Below are positions 26,423 through 35,843 of a DNA stretch of 41,355 nucleotides, in pieces. How positions within the stretch are numbered: position 1 is the stretch's first letter; each line of letters starts with the position of its first letter. A program made the position numbers and the translations under genes. The DNA comes from Enterococcus faecalis 13-SD-W-01 (GTDB taxonomy: Bacteria > Bacillota > Bacilli > Lactobacillales > Enterococcaceae): assembly GCA_000415185.1 (NCBI GenBank), contig KE351685.1, forward strand, positions 55,223-96,577, read 5' to 3'. The notes beneath the pieces are model-generated. The model searched no databases and was not told where the DNA came from. It saw only the letters and a list, made by a program, of their open reading frames with translations.

Positions 26423-26438
26423 ACGAAACCGATTGCAT
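26423..26438. promoter_or_regulatory. LacI/MalR-type operator O2 (possible cre)
   Basis: ACGAAACCGATTGCAT shares the centre and right arm of O1 (two changes in the palindrome) and covers the predicted start of the malT transcript. It also fits the cre consensus at 12 of 14 positions, so MalR, CcpA or both may bind. Confidence 0.65.
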
Positions 26439-26452
26439 AAAGGAGAATAGAG

Positions 26453-28609
26453 ATGAAGAAGTTATTTAGTTTTGAATTTTGGCAAAAGTTCGGAAAAGCA
26501 TTAATGGTCGTCATTGCAGTTATGCCAGCTGCTGGGTTGATGATCAGTATCGGGAAATCGATTCCTTTGATCAATCCTGATTTTGCACCATTGGTAACAA
26601 CAGGCGGAGTTATTGAGAATATTGGTTGGGCCGTTATCGGTAACCTCCATTTGCTGTTTGCTTTAGCGATTGGGGGAAGTTGGGCGAAAGAACGTGCTGG
26701 CGGTGCATTTGCAGCGGGTATCTCTTTTATTTTGATCAACCGGATCACAGGAGCGATTTTTGGTGTCACAACGGAAATGCTAGCAAATGAAGATGCATTT
26801 ACGCATACGTTGTTCGGTACTAGAATCATGGTCAAAGGATTTTTCACAAGTGTTTTAGAAGCACCAGCACTAAATATGGGAGTTTTTGTTGGGATCATTG
26901 CAGGTTTTGTAGGAGCAATGGCTTACAATAAGTATTATAACTTTAGAAAACTGCCAGATGCTTTGTCTTTCTTCAATGGAAAGCGCTTTGTTCCTTTTGT
27001 AGTTATCTTATGGTCAACGATTACCGCACTTATTTTAGCTATTGTTTGGCCGAATATCCAAGCAGGAATCAATAATTTTGGTTTATGGATTGCACAATCA
27101 CAAGATAGTGCGCCGATTTTAGCACCATTTTTATTCGGAACATTAGAGCGGCTATTGCTGCCATTTGGACTTCATCATATGCTGACGATCCCAATCAACT
27201 ACACACAATTGGGCGGAACTTACGAGATATTGTCTGGCGCACAAGCAGGAACACAAGTATTTGGACAAGATCCATTGTGGCTAGCATGGGCGACTGACTT
27301 AGTCAACTTAAGAGGCGATGCTTCTCAATATGATTTTGTTTTGCAAAACTGGACACCCGCACGTTTCAAAGTTGGGCAAATGATAGGTTCTTCTGGTATT
27401 TTGATGGGTATGGCATTAGCGATGTATCGAAATGTTGACTTAGATAAACGAGACAAATACAAATCAATGTACCTTTCAGCAGCGCTTGCAGTTTTCTTGA
27501 CAGGTGTTACGGAGCCGCTGGAATTTATGTTTATGTTTGCTGCAGTACCTTTATATGCTGTTTATGCAGTGATCCAAGGAGCCGCTTTTGCAATGGCAGA
27601 CATCTTGCCTTTAAGAGTTCATTCATTTGGAAATATCGAATTATTGACACGAACACCGCTGGCTATCAAAGCAGGGCTTGGCGGCGACTTGATCAATTTT
27701 GTCTTATGCGTCATCGTATTTGGTGTAGCCACTTACTTTATTGCGAACTTCCTAATCAAAAAATTCAATTATGCAACACCAGGAAGAAATGGAAATTATG
27801 ATAACGATAGTACCACTGAAGCAAGCAATACAACAGTTTCTGCGGATGAGCAAGTGGTCCGGATCATTCATTTATTAGGCGGAAAAGAAAATATCAGCGA
27901 CGTAGATGCTTGTATGACAAGACTTCGCGTAAGTGTCAAAGAACCGTCAAAAGTCGGTTCAGAAGAGGAATGGAAAAAAGCGGGTGCGATGGGATTGATC
28001 GTGAAAGATAACGGCGTGCAGGCTGTATACGGACCAAAAGCAGATGTGTTGAAATCAGATATCGAAGACTTGCTTGATTCTGGCGCAGAAATTCCGCCAA
28101 TTGTTGAAACGACTGCCCACGCAGAAAAAGCAGAAACAACTGCTTTTCTAGGGAAAAAAGACACACTTTATGCTGTTGCAGACGGCCAATTGGTTCCTTT
28201 GACGGATGTTTCTGATCCTGTCTTTTCACAAAAAATGATGGGCGACGGCTTTGCGCTGATCCCTGAAAAATCAGAAATCACTGCACCAGTCTCAGGAGAA
28301 ATTGCAAGTATCTTCCCAAGCAAACATGCAATCGGTATCAAAACAGAAGACGGTATCGAAGTGCTGATCCACATGGGGATTGATACTGTTGAAATGAAAA
28401 AAGATGCGTTTGAGATCTTAATTGCAGAAGGTCAGCATGTAAAAGCAGGAGATACGATTGCTTCAATGAACCTTGAAACAATCAAGGAAGCGGGCAAAGA
28501 AACAACGATCATGGTAGTTATCACAAATAGCGACAAACTTGAAAAATTAACGATTGAAAACTATAAACCTGTTCAAAAACGTGAGGCAATAGGAACAATC
28601 GAATTTTAA
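26453..28609 (+). CDS. malT: maltose PTS enzyme IICBA
   Basis: A 718-residue membrane sugar transporter of the glucose-glucoside PTS family. Order: IIC (about 1-450, beginning KALMVVIAVMPAAGLM, with a VTEPLEFMF motif), IIB (about 465-545, phospho-cysteine C487 in DACMTRLR) and IIA (about 570-710, phospho-histidine H640 in LIHMGI). It is paralogous to ptsG in this window, with the same domain order. Maltose is inferred from the divergent malP-pgmB-galM-malR operon, the arrangement described in E. faecalis. AGGAG precedes the ATG. An exonuclease-phosphatase-family gene follows after 14 nt. Confidence 0.92.
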   Translation: MKKLFSFEFWQKFGKALMVVIAVMPAAGLMISIGKSIPLINPDFAPLVTTGGVIENIGWAVIGNLHLLFALAIGGSWAKERAGGAFAAGISFILINRITGAIFGVTTEMLANEDAFTHTLFGTRIMVKGFFTSVLEAPALNMGVFVGIIAGFVGAMAYNKYYNFRKLPDALSFFNGKRFVPFVVILWSTITALILAIVWPNIQAGINNFGLWIAQSQDSAPILAPFLFGTLERLLLPFGLHHMLTIPINYTQLGGTYEILSGAQAGTQVFGQDPLWLAWATDLVNLRGDASQYDFVLQNWTPARFKVGQMIGSSGILMGMALAMYRNVDLDKRDKYKSMYLSAALAVFLTGVTEPLEFMFMFAAVPLYAVYAVIQGAAFAMADILPLRVHSFGNIELLTRTPLAIKAGLGGDLINFVLCVIVFGVATYFIANFLIKKFNYATPGRNGNYDNDSTTEASNTTVSADEQVVRIIHLLGGKENISDVDACMTRLRVSVKEPSKVGSEEEWKKAGAMGLIVKDNGVQAVYGPKADVLKSDIEDLLDSGAEIPPIVETTAHAEKAETTAFLGKKDTLYAVADGQLVPLTDVSDPVFSQKMMGDGFALIPEKSEITAPVSGEIASIFPSKHAIGIKTEDGIEVLIHMGIDTVEMKKDAFEILIAEGQHVKAGDTIASMNLETIKEAGKETTIMVVITNSDKLEKLTIENYKPVQKREAIGTIEF

Positions 28610-28623
28610 GAAGGGAACAGAAA

Positions 28624-29445
28624 ATGAAGATCCTGACATTGAATACCCATAGCTGGCTTGAAGAAAATCCAGAGAAAAAACTGCAGCAATTAGCAGAAAA
28701 AATCATGCAAGAATCGTATGACCTGATCGCATTGCAAGAAGTCAATCAAAAAACAGCGTCAGAAGTCATCACGCAGCCAGCTGGTTTTTGTCCTTGTCCC
28801 CAGCAGACAGAGATCCATGCAGATAACTTTGCCTATTGTTTAGTCCAACTTTTGAAAAAAGCGGGAATCTGCTATTTTTGGAGCTGGGAAATGAGTCATA
28901 TCGGTTATGATATCTACCAAGAAGGGAATGCGCTTCTCTCAAAATATGAGATTTCTCCAGAAGCATTTCTGGTCTCCGAAAAGAATGATCCTACTGATTA
29001 TCGGACAAGAAAACTGTTATTGGGTGAAACGATTATTGCTGAGAAAAAAGTAACTGCCATAAGTTGCCATTTTTCTTGGTGGATAAATGAAACAGAAGGA
29101 TTTGCCTATGAATGGCGAAACCTGCAGTCGATTTTGGAAAAAAACAGCTCTGTGTTTTTGATGGGTGATTTCAATAATCCTGATCCTGGCCCCGGCTATC
29201 AACTATTGGAACTTGAAACACTTGGTTTAGCCGACAGCTTTTATGCGGCAGAAAAGAAAACAGGTGCTGCCACCGTCGTCAAAAAAATCGATGGTTGGGC
29301 AGATAATACAGAAGCATTGAGAATCGATTATATCTTGTTGCCCAAAGCAGCTAAAGTAACCACTCATCAAGTCGTTTTTGATGGAGAAAATGGTTCCGTG
29401 ATCAGTGATCATTTCGGAGTCGAAGTTGAGATGGAAGAATTTTAA
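28624..29445 (+). CDS. endonuclease/exonuclease/phosphatase-family protein
   Basis: A 273-residue cytoplasmic metal-dependent phosphodiesterase or phosphatase. Seen: LTLNTHSW at the N-terminus, the metal-binding glutamate in ALQEVNQ, SCHFSWW, MGDFNNP (catalytic Asp and Asn) and ISDHFGVEVE with the terminal Asp-His pair. The set is complete, so activity is likely. No signal peptide. It follows malT by 14 nt and ends at the operon terminator, so it is co-expressed with maltose uptake. What it hydrolyses is unknown; a sugar phosphate or a nucleic acid are both possible. Confidence 0.88.
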   Translation: MKILTLNTHSWLEENPEKKLQQLAEKIMQESYDLIALQEVNQKTASEVITQPAGFCPCPQQTEIHADNFAYCLVQLLKKAGICYFWSWEMSHIGYDIYQEGNALLSKYEISPEAFLVSEKNDPTDYRTRKLLLGETIIAEKKVTAISCHFSWWINETEGFAYEWRNLQSILEKNSSVFLMGDFNNPDPGPGYQLLELETLGLADSFYAAEKKTGAATVVKKIDGWADNTEALRIDYILLPKAAKVTTHQVVFDGENGSVISDHFGVEVEMEEF

Positions 29446-29471
29446 GAAACCACTTATTGTGATAAAAAATG

Positions 29472-29503
29472 AACCTAGAGAAAATGATTCTCTGGGTTTT
29501 TTT
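29472..29503 (+). terminator. terminator of the malT operon
   Basis: An 11-bp stem with one mismatch or wobble (29472-29482 with 29488-29498), a 5-nt loop and seven T. Confidence 0.85.
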
Positions 29504-29653
29504 GTATGAACTGGTATTGAAAATAAAATACAAATAATAACAATTTGACAAAAGTATAAAAAGATTTTTTTATTGGATGAAGTGTATAAATGGCTTAGTA
29601 TAAAGGTTTTTTGAAGAAGGTTTATGCAATCTTTATTTTTATATAAAAAAACG

Positions 29654-29682
29654 TTGACATCTTAAATGAAGAAAGTTATATT
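29654..29682 (+). promoter_or_regulatory. promoter of the GntR-led galactoside operon
   Basis: TTGACA (29654-29659), a 17-nt spacer and TATATT (29677-29682). Confidence 0.82.
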
Positions 29683-29689
29683 GGTCATG

Positions 29690-29701
29690 TGGTAGTAACC
29701 A
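29690..29701. promoter_or_regulatory. GntR/HutC-type operator
   Basis: TGGTAGTAACCA is an inverted repeat (TGGT, four bases, ACCA) at the predicted transcription start. HutC-subfamily regulators such as NagR/YvoA bind sites of the form TGGT.N4.ACCA, so autoregulation by the next gene is likely. Confidence 0.7.
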
Positions 29702-29718
29702 GTTAGAAAGGAGAAGAC

Positions 29719-30456
29719 ATGAAAAATTCACCGAAAAAGCAGCCTCTCTATGATCAGCTCGTGGATTTGCTGAAAGAAAAGATCGAAACAGAACTGGAAG
29801 CAAATGACATGCTTCCATCTGAACGGGAACTATCTGAACATTACGGATTGAGTCGGACAACTGTACGTTTAGCTTTGCAGGAATTAGAAAAAATGGGCTA
29901 TATCTATCGGCAGCATGGAAAAGGGACCTTTGTTTCAGATTTAAGCAAAAATATGACCAATCTTTCAGGAACCTATAGTTTTACCGAACAAATGCGCTCA
30001 TTAGGGAAACATCCGGAAACCAAAATATTGAGTTTTGAAAAAATCGAAGCAAATAAATATTTGGCAAGTCAATTGAATCTTACATTAGGAGAACCGATTT
30101 TTGAATTGGTTCGGCTTCGTTTGGCGGATGAACAGCCGATGATGCTGGAACGTTCTTTTTTACCAATGAAAAAGTTTATGGATCTATCAAGAACACTGTT
30201 AGAAAGCAAACCGCTTTATGATTTGTTTGAAGAAGATTATCAAGAAACGATCCGTGTGGCAGATGAAGAATTTTTTGCAAGTATTGCGACAAAAAGAGAT
30301 GCAGAAACGTTAGAAATCGGAGAAGGAGCACCTGTTTTACACCTTGTTCGGAAAACATACAATGTAGAAAATGAAATCATTGAATTCACATTAAGTGTTG
30401 CCCGTGCCGATCAATTTCGTTATCGAATCAGCCATGTTCGGATCAATGAAAATTGA
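29719..30456 (+). CDS. GntR-family (HutC/UTRA) regulator
   Basis: A 245-residue DNA-binding regulator: GntR winged helix-turn-helix (about 5-75, with LPSERELSEHYGLSRTTVR) and a UTRA effector domain (about 95-240). UTRA proteins usually sense a phosphorylated sugar. AGAAAGGAG precedes the ATG. It is the first gene of the operon and probably represses it through the palindrome at 29690-29701. A related gene heads the gnb and pneumococcal bgaC loci. Confidence 0.92.
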   Translation: MKNSPKKQPLYDQLVDLLKEKIETELEANDMLPSERELSEHYGLSRTTVRLALQELEKMGYIYRQHGKGTFVSDLSKNMTNLSGTYSFTEQMRSLGKHPETKILSFEKIEANKYLASQLNLTLGEPIFELVRLRLADEQPMMLERSFLPMKKFMDLSRTLLESKPLYDLFEEDYQETIRVADEEFFASIATKRDAETLEIGEGAPVLHLVRKTYNVENEIIEFTLSVARADQFRYRISHVRINEN

Positions 30457-30473
30457 AATCAAGGAGGGTTATC

Positions 30474-31643
30474 ATGAATCAGTTAGAAATAGATGAATTA
30501 AAAACAGCCGGAGCAGAAGCGACATTTAAAGAAATATGCCAGCAGCCGGAAGTATGGCAGGAAACGATCGAATTGTACAAGAAGAAGCAACCAGCGATTG
30601 TTTCTTTCTTTGAACAAATAAAAGAAAGCGTTAACAGAAAAGTGCGAGTAGTTTTTACTGGAGCAGGCACGTCTCAGTATGTTGGAGATACTATTGTTCC
30701 TTACTTAAACAAAACAGGTGATCGTCAATCTTTTCATTTTGAAAGTATTGGCACGACCGACATTGTTGCTTCCCCAGAAGAATATTTATTTGAAAATGAA
30801 CCAACGATCCTTGTGTCATTTGCTCGAAGCGGAAACAGTCCAGAAAGTGTGGCTGCTGTCGCAATCGCGAATCAAATCGTCAAAGAGCTATATCATATTA
30901 CTGTAACTTGTGCAGAAGATGGCGCTCTAGCAAAAGCTGCAAAAGATGATGAAAAAAATCTATTGTTATTGATGCCGCCGCGTTCGAACGATAAGGGTTT
31001 TGCAATGACCAGCAGTTTTACATGTATGGCTTTATCAGCATTACTGCTTTTTGATACGGCTTCTTTTGAACAAAAAGAACGATATGTACAGACCGTTATT
31101 GGACTCGGAAAAGAAGTGATTGACAGAGAACAGGAAATCCAGCCGATCATTGACCGAGAATTTGATCGAATCGTTTATCTAGGTTCTGGAAGTCTTACCG
31201 GTTTGACTAGAGAAGCGCAATTAAAAGTATTGGAATTGACTGCTGGGAAAATTGCGACGATTTTTGATTCATCGATGGGCTTCCGCCATGGACCGAAGTC
31301 TTTTGTCGATGAAAAAACACTGATTTTTGTCTTTGTAAATAACAATCCTTACACACGGCGTTATGATCTTGACATTTTAGAAGAACTTCGAAGCGACGAT
31401 ATTGCTGCTGGGATTGTTTCTATTACACAAACAGGTAAAGAAAATGACCCAGGAGAAACATTTTTATATAAGAACACAGAACTTTTGCCTGACGGATACT
31501 TGGCACTGGCAGATATTGTGTTTGCTCAAACAATTGCTTTGCTTGTTTCTTTAAAAATAGGAAATAGACCCGATACACCATCACCAACAGGAACAGTGAA
31601 TCGTGTCGTGAAAGGAGTAGTTATTCATGAATATGAAAGTTGA
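30474..31643 (+). CDS. agaS: SIS-domain sugar isomerase/deaminase AgaS
   Basis: A 389-residue cytoplasmic protein with two SIS domains; [10 protein letters not shown] (about 63-72) and [11 protein letters not shown] are phosphosugar-binding signatures, and [10 protein letters not shown] is the usual AgaS/GlmS-type segment. It most likely deaminates and isomerises galactosamine 6-phosphate to tagatose 6-phosphate. AAGGAGGG lies 5 nt before the ATG at 30474; the longer frame from 30453 is not preferred. Its 3' end overlaps the aldolase start by 17 nt. Confidence 0.9.
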   Translation: MNQLEIDELKTAGAEATFKEICQQPEVWQETIELYKKKQPAIVSFFEQIKESVNRKVRVVFTGAGTSQYVGDTIVPYLNKTGDRQSFHFESIGTTDIVASPEEYLFENEPTILVSFARSGNSPESVAAVAIANQIVKELYHITVTCAEDGALAKAAKDDEKNLLLLMPPRSNDKGFAMTSSFTCMALSALLLFDTASFEQKERYVQTVIGLGKEVIDREQEIQPIIDREFDRIVYLGSGSLTGLTREAQLKVLELTAGKIATIFDSSMGFRHGPKSFVDEKTLIFVFVNNNPYTRRYDLDILEELRSDDIAAGIVSITQTGKENDPGETFLYKNTELLPDGYLALADIVFAQTIALLVSLKIGNRPDTPSPTGTVNRVVKGVVIHEYES

Positions 31644-32625
31644 AGAAAAGTGGACATTATCAAGCGGAAAAAAGGCAGCGATGGAGCGTTTGTCTACAAA
31701 AGACGGGCTAATCCAAGCACTGGCTATTGATCAGCGAGGTGCCTTGAAAAAAATGTTTCATGCTTTTGGTTGTGACACGGCAGAAGAGCAAATCAAAGAA
31801 TTCAAGAAAATCGTTGCCGAAGAATTGACACCTTATGCTTCTTCTATTTTGCTGGACCCTGAATACGGTTTGCCAGCAGCGGCTGCTAGAAAACATGGCG
31901 GGCTGCTTTTAGCTTATGAAAAAACTGGCTATGACGCGACTGTTCCTGGCCGTCTTCCTGATTTACTCGAAGAATGGTCAGTTGCTCGGTTGAAAGAGAA
32001 AGGCGCCGATGCCATCAAATTCCTCCTTTATTATGATGTAGATGAATCACCTGCAATCAATCAGCGGAAACAAGTATTTGTTGAGCGTTTGGGAAATGAA
32101 TGTGCTGCGGAAGATTTGCCTTTTTACTTGGAGCTCTTGGCCTATGATGCACAAAACAGCGATGCTCAATCAGAAGAATATGCCAAAGAAAAACCGCGCA
32201 AAGTAATCGAAATGATGAAAGAATTTACAAAACCGATCTATAAAGCGGATGTCTTGAAAGTCGAAGTTCCAGTAAATATGAATTATGTTGAAGGATACGC
32301 AAAAGATGCTGTCGTTTATACCCAAGAAGAGGCAAGTCACTATTTCAAAGAGCAAAGTGACGCGGTGAATCTGCCGTTTATTTTTCTAAGTGCAGGAGTC
32401 TCGGCACAACTTTTTCAAGAAACATTGTCCTTTGCTAAAGAAGCCGGGTCTGCGTTCAATGGTGTATTGTGCGGACGTGCTACATGGAAAGGCGGCGTTC
32501 AGCCATTTGTCGAAAAAGGAGAAGCAGCATTGCGAGAATGGCTGCGTACGAAAGGAAAAGAAAATATCCTGCAGCTCAATGAGACAGTCGAAAGAACCGC
32601 AAGCAGTTGGAAAGAGCGATTGTAA
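31627..32625 (+). CDS. lacD: tagatose 1,6-bisphosphate aldolase (LacD type)
   Basis: A 332-residue class I aldolase that cleaves tagatose 1,6-bisphosphate to dihydroxyacetone phosphate and glyceraldehyde 3-phosphate. [13 protein letters not shown] near the N-terminus and [12 protein letters not shown] (K211, candidate Schiff-base lysine) are LacD signatures. AAAGGAGTAG precedes the ATG, inside the end of agaS. No LacC-type tagatose 6-phosphate kinase gene is present in the window, so that step must be coded elsewhere. Confidence 0.92.
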   Translation: MNMKVEEKWTLSSGKKAAMERLSTKDGLIQALAIDQRGALKKMFHAFGCDTAEEQIKEFKKIVAEELTPYASSILLDPEYGLPAAAARKHGGLLLAYEKTGYDATVPGRLPDLLEEWSVARLKEKGADAIKFLLYYDVDESPAINQRKQVFVERLGNECAAEDLPFYLELLAYDAQNSDAQSEEYAKEKPRKVIEMMKEFTKPIYKADVLKVEVPVNMNYVEGYAKDAVVYTQEEASHYFKEQSDAVNLPFIFLSAGVSAQLFQETLSFAKEAGSAFNGVLCGRATWKGGVQPFVEKGEAALREWLRTKGKENILQLNETVERTASSWKERL

Positions 32626-32670
32626 GCAACTGAGATAATCGCTTGTATGAAAAACCAGAAAGGACATACA

Positions 32671-34449
32671 ATGACAACATTTGAAATCAAGGAAGAATTT
32701 TTGCTGGATGGGCAGCCTTTTAAAATCATGTCTGGCGCGATCCATTATTTTAGAGTACATCCAAATGATTGGTATCATTCACTTTACAATTTGAAAGCGC
32801 TTGGATTCAACACAGTAGAGACTTACGTGCCGTGGAATCTTCATGAACCTAAAAAAGGAACATTCTGTTTTGAAGGCATTTTAGATATCCAAAAATTTCT
32901 TCAAACAGCAGCTGACTTGGGATTGTATGCAATTGTCCGCCCGTCACCTTACATTTGTGCCGAGTGGGAATTTGGCGGATTACCAGCTTGGTTGTTGAAT
33001 GAAAAAAACATACGGATACGTTCTTCAGATAAAAATTATCTGCGTCATGTAGCAGACTATTATGATCAGTTAATGCCTTTATTCGTACCGCATCAACTTG
33101 AACAAGGCGGTAATATTTTGATGTTCCAAATCGAAAACGAATACGGTTCTTATGGCGAAGACAAAGACTATTTAAAGGAAATTCATCGTTTGATGCTGGA
33201 ACGAGAAATAACAGCACCATTTTTTACATCTGACGGTCCTTGGCGTGCAACATTGAGAGCGGGGAGTTTGATAGAAGAAGACATTTTGACTACAGGGAAT
33301 TTTGGCTCGAAAGCAAAAGAAAATTTTGCTGATATGACTGCTTTTTTTGAAGAACATGGAAAGAAACAGCCGCTGATGTGTATGGAATTTTGGGATGGAT
33401 GGTTCAATCGCTGGGGAGAGCCAGTGATTCGAAGAGAACCAGAAGAAACAGCCGCTGCGATTCAAGAGGTTTTATCTTTTGGCAGTATCAATTTGTATAT
33501 GTTCCACGGCGGTACGAATTTTGGATTCATGAATGGCTGTTCGGCAAGAGGGCAGAAAGATCTCCCGCAAATAACTTCTTATGATTATGATGCGCTGCTT
33601 GATGAACAAGGAAATCCAACCAAAAAATATGCTGCTGTCCAAAAAATGATCAAGGAAAATTATCCAACAATCAAGCAAACAGAACCGCTAGTTAAAAAAA
33701 CACTGGCAAAAGAAGAACTTTCCCAAACGAAAAAAGTCAGTTTATTCTCAACCCTTGAACATTTGACGACACCAAAACATAGCAAATATCCGCAAACAAT
33801 GGAGGAACTGGGACAAAATACTGGGTATCTGCTTTATCGAACAACTGTAGAAAAAGATGCTGCGGAGGAAAAATACCGAGTTATTGATGCAAGAGACCGC
33901 CTGCAATTTTATGTGAACCAAGAACATACAAAAACACAGTATCAGGAAGAGATAGGCGAAGATATTTTGGTTCAATTGGAGAAACCTGAAAATCAACTCG
34001 ATATCTTGATTGAAAATATGGGACGAGTAAATTACGGACACAAGCTGTTGGCGGACACACAAAGAAAAGGAATACGTACTGGTGTGATGGCAGATCTTCA
34101 TTTTATCACCCAATGGACGCAATATCCTTTACCTTTAGATAACATAGAAAAAATCGATTTTTCAGGAGAATGGGAAACAGGACAGCCAAGCTTTTATGCC
34201 TATCAACTTGATTTGAAGGAAACAGCAGATACATTTCTGGATATGTCAGGATTTGGTAAAGGAGTCGTTTTTGTAAACGGTGCCAATATTGGGCGGTTTT
34301 GGGAAAAAGGACCACTTCTCTCACTCTTTGTACCAAGCGGCTATTTAGTATCAGGAGAAAATGAGATCATTGTCTTCGAAACAGAAGGAAAATACCAAGA
34401 AACGTTAGCATTAAGCGAAAAACATGTTTATAAAGAAATCCAAAAATAG
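32671..34449 (+). CDS. bgaC: GH35 beta-galactosidase (BgaC type)
   Basis: A 592-residue glycoside hydrolase without signal peptide, so probably cytoplasmic. The (beta/alpha)8 domain has acid/base E157 (IENEYGSYG) and nucleophile E239 (CMEFWDGWFNRWG); C-terminal beta domains end with the galactose-binding-like GVVFVNGANIGRFW. Length is close to pneumococcal BgaC (595), which splits terminal beta-1,3-galactose from galacto-N-biose or lacto-N-biose. The same neighbours (PTS IIB-IIC-IID-IIA, agaS) support that substrate. The start at 32671 has GAAAGGA upstream; the frame extends to 32647. Confidence 0.93.
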   Translation: MTTFEIKEEFLLDGQPFKIMSGAIHYFRVHPNDWYHSLYNLKALGFNTVETYVPWNLHEPKKGTFCFEGILDIQKFLQTAADLGLYAIVRPSPYICAEWEFGGLPAWLLNEKNIRIRSSDKNYLRHVADYYDQLMPLFVPHQLEQGGNILMFQIENEYGSYGEDKDYLKEIHRLMLEREITAPFFTSDGPWRATLRAGSLIEEDILTTGNFGSKAKENFADMTAFFEEHGKKQPLMCMEFWDGWFNRWGEPVIRREPEETAAAIQEVLSFGSINLYMFHGGTNFGFMNGCSARGQKDLPQITSYDYDALLDEQGNPTKKYAAVQKMIKENYPTIKQTEPLVKKTLAKEELSQTKKVSLFSTLEHLTTPKHSKYPQTMEELGQNTGYLLYRTTVEKDAAEEKYRVIDARDRLQFYVNQEHTKTQYQEEIGEDILVQLEKPENQLDILIENMGRVNYGHKLLADTQRKGIRTGVMADLHFITQWTQYPLPLDNIEKIDFSGEWETGQPSFYAYQLDLKETADTFLDMSGFGKGVVFVNGANIGRFWEKGPLLSLFVPSGYLVSGENEIIVFETEGKYQETLALSEKHVYKEIQK

Positions 34450-34460
34450 GAGGAATTTTT

Positions 34461-34940
34461 ATGAGTATTGCAGCAGTTCGGATTGATGGGCGTTTGATTC
34501 ATGGGCAAGTAGCAAATTTATGGGTAACAAAATTGGGTATTACAAGAATCATGGTAGTGGATGATGAAGCTTCTGAGAATGCCATTGAAAAAAGCGGGTT
34601 GAAACTAGCCACACCGCCTGGAGTGAAACTAAGTGTGCTGCCAGTTGAAAAAGCAGCAGCAAATATTTTGGCTGGAAAATATGATTCACAAAAAGTCTTG
34701 ATCGTGGTTCGTCGTCCAGATCGATTATTGAAACTGATGGAGTTGGGAGTACCAATCACAGAAATCAATGTAGGAAACATGTCTCAGTCAGCGGCTACAC
34801 GTTCGATTACCAAGTCGATCAATGTGGAGGAAGAAGATATCGATGTCTTCCAAAAACTAAATGAGAAAAAAGTCCGATTATATGCGCAAATGGTACCAAG
34901 TGACAGAGCAGAAGATTTTATGAGTCTTTTAAGCAAATAA
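34461..34940 (+). CDS. mannose-family PTS enzyme IIB
   Basis: A 159-residue cytoplasmic phosphocarrier. The N-terminus SIAAVRIDGRLIHGQV carries the phospho-histidine H14 typical of mannose/fructose/sorbose-family IIB. It receives phosphate from the IIA at the end of the operon and passes it to the sugar in IIC-IID. AGGAGG precedes the ATG. The operon context points to galacto-N-biose, lacto-N-biose or N-acetylgalactosamine. Confidence 0.94.
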   Translation: MSIAAVRIDGRLIHGQVANLWVTKLGITRIMVVDDEASENAIEKSGLKLATPPGVKLSVLPVEKAAANILAGKYDSQKVLIVVRRPDRLLKLMELGVPITEINVGNMSQSAATRSITKSINVEEEDIDVFQKLNEKKVRLYAQMVPSDRAEDFMSLLSK

Positions 34941-34952
34941 GGAGGAAAAACG

Positions 34953-35843
34953 ATGGATATCTTATGGTGGCAGATCTTATTATTGACTTTATATGCTGGG
35001 TATCAGATTTTAGATGAATTGCAGATTTATTCTTCGCTAAGTTCTCCTGTATTTGCTGGGCTTTTCACTGGGATCGTGATGGGTGATATCCAAGCTGGGC
35101 TTTTGATAGGCGGAAGTATGCAGCTGACGATTTTAGGAGTTGGGACGTTTGGCGGTGCTTCGCGGATCGACGCTAATTCTGGAACGATTCTTGCAACTGC
35201 TTTTTCCATTGCGTTAGGGATGGACCCCGAACAAGCGATTGCCGCAATTGCGGTTCCTGTAGCAAGTTTGATGATTCAAATGGATATTTTAGGACGATTT
35301 GCTAATACGTTTTTTGCCCATCGGATCGACAAAAATATTGAAGATATGAATTATAAAGCAATTGAACGAAACTTTTTACTAGGAGCATTGCCATGGTCTC
35401 TTTCACGGATGGTTCCTGTCTTCTTAGCTCTTGCTTTTGGCGGAGACCTTGTCCAGAATGTTGTAGGTTATCTAAACGGTGATCTTAAATGGCTAGGGGA
35501 TGGATTATCTGTAGCTGGTGCAGTACTTCCAGCGGTCGGTTTTGCAATATTATTACGTTATCTTCCTGTTAAGAAACATTTCCCTTATTTGGTTCTAGGT
35601 TTTGTTATCACAGCTTTGCTGACAACTGTTTTCGGCAACATCCAAATGCTTGGTACAAGTGTTGCGACAGTCGTCAAAGATTTTACCGGCGCATTTAATT
35701 CTTTACCAATGCTGGGAATTGCTTTGATTGGTTTTGCTTTAGCTGCTATCAGTTATAAAAATGGACAACATCCGACACACACATCAACCGTGCCAGAAGC
35801 CAGCATGTCAGAAGAAGGGGAGATCGAAGATGACGAAATCTAA
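34953..35843 (+). CDS. mannose-family PTS enzyme IIC
   Basis: A 296-residue integral membrane protein with several hydrophobic spans and the family segments GIVMGDIQAGLLIGGSMQL and GTFGGASRIDANSG. It forms the transport channel together with IID. It lies 12 nt after IIB and overlaps the IID start by 14 nt. Confidence 0.93.
   Translation: MDILWWQILLLTLYAGYQILDELQIYSSLSSPVFAGLFTGIVMGDIQAGLLIGGSMQLTILGVGTFGGASRIDANSGTILATAFSIALGMDPEQAIAAIAVPVASLMIQMDILGRFANTFFAHRIDKNIEDMNYKAIERNFLLGALPWSLSRMVPVFLALAFGGDLVQNVVGYLNGDLKWLGDGLSVAGAVLPAVGFAILLRYLPVKKHFPYLVLGFVITALLTTVFGNIQMLGTSVATVVKDFTGAFNSLPMLGIALIGFALAAISYKNGQHPTHTSTVPEASMSEEGEIEDDEI

Noticed and set aside
26414-26440. Eight-codon leader ORF (MIPTKPIA) before malT with an AAGGAG upstream
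   Set aside because: Its ATG overlaps a perfect TATAAT -10 box with TTTACA 17 nt upstream, so the apparent ribosome site is in the promoter spacer and would not be transcribed.
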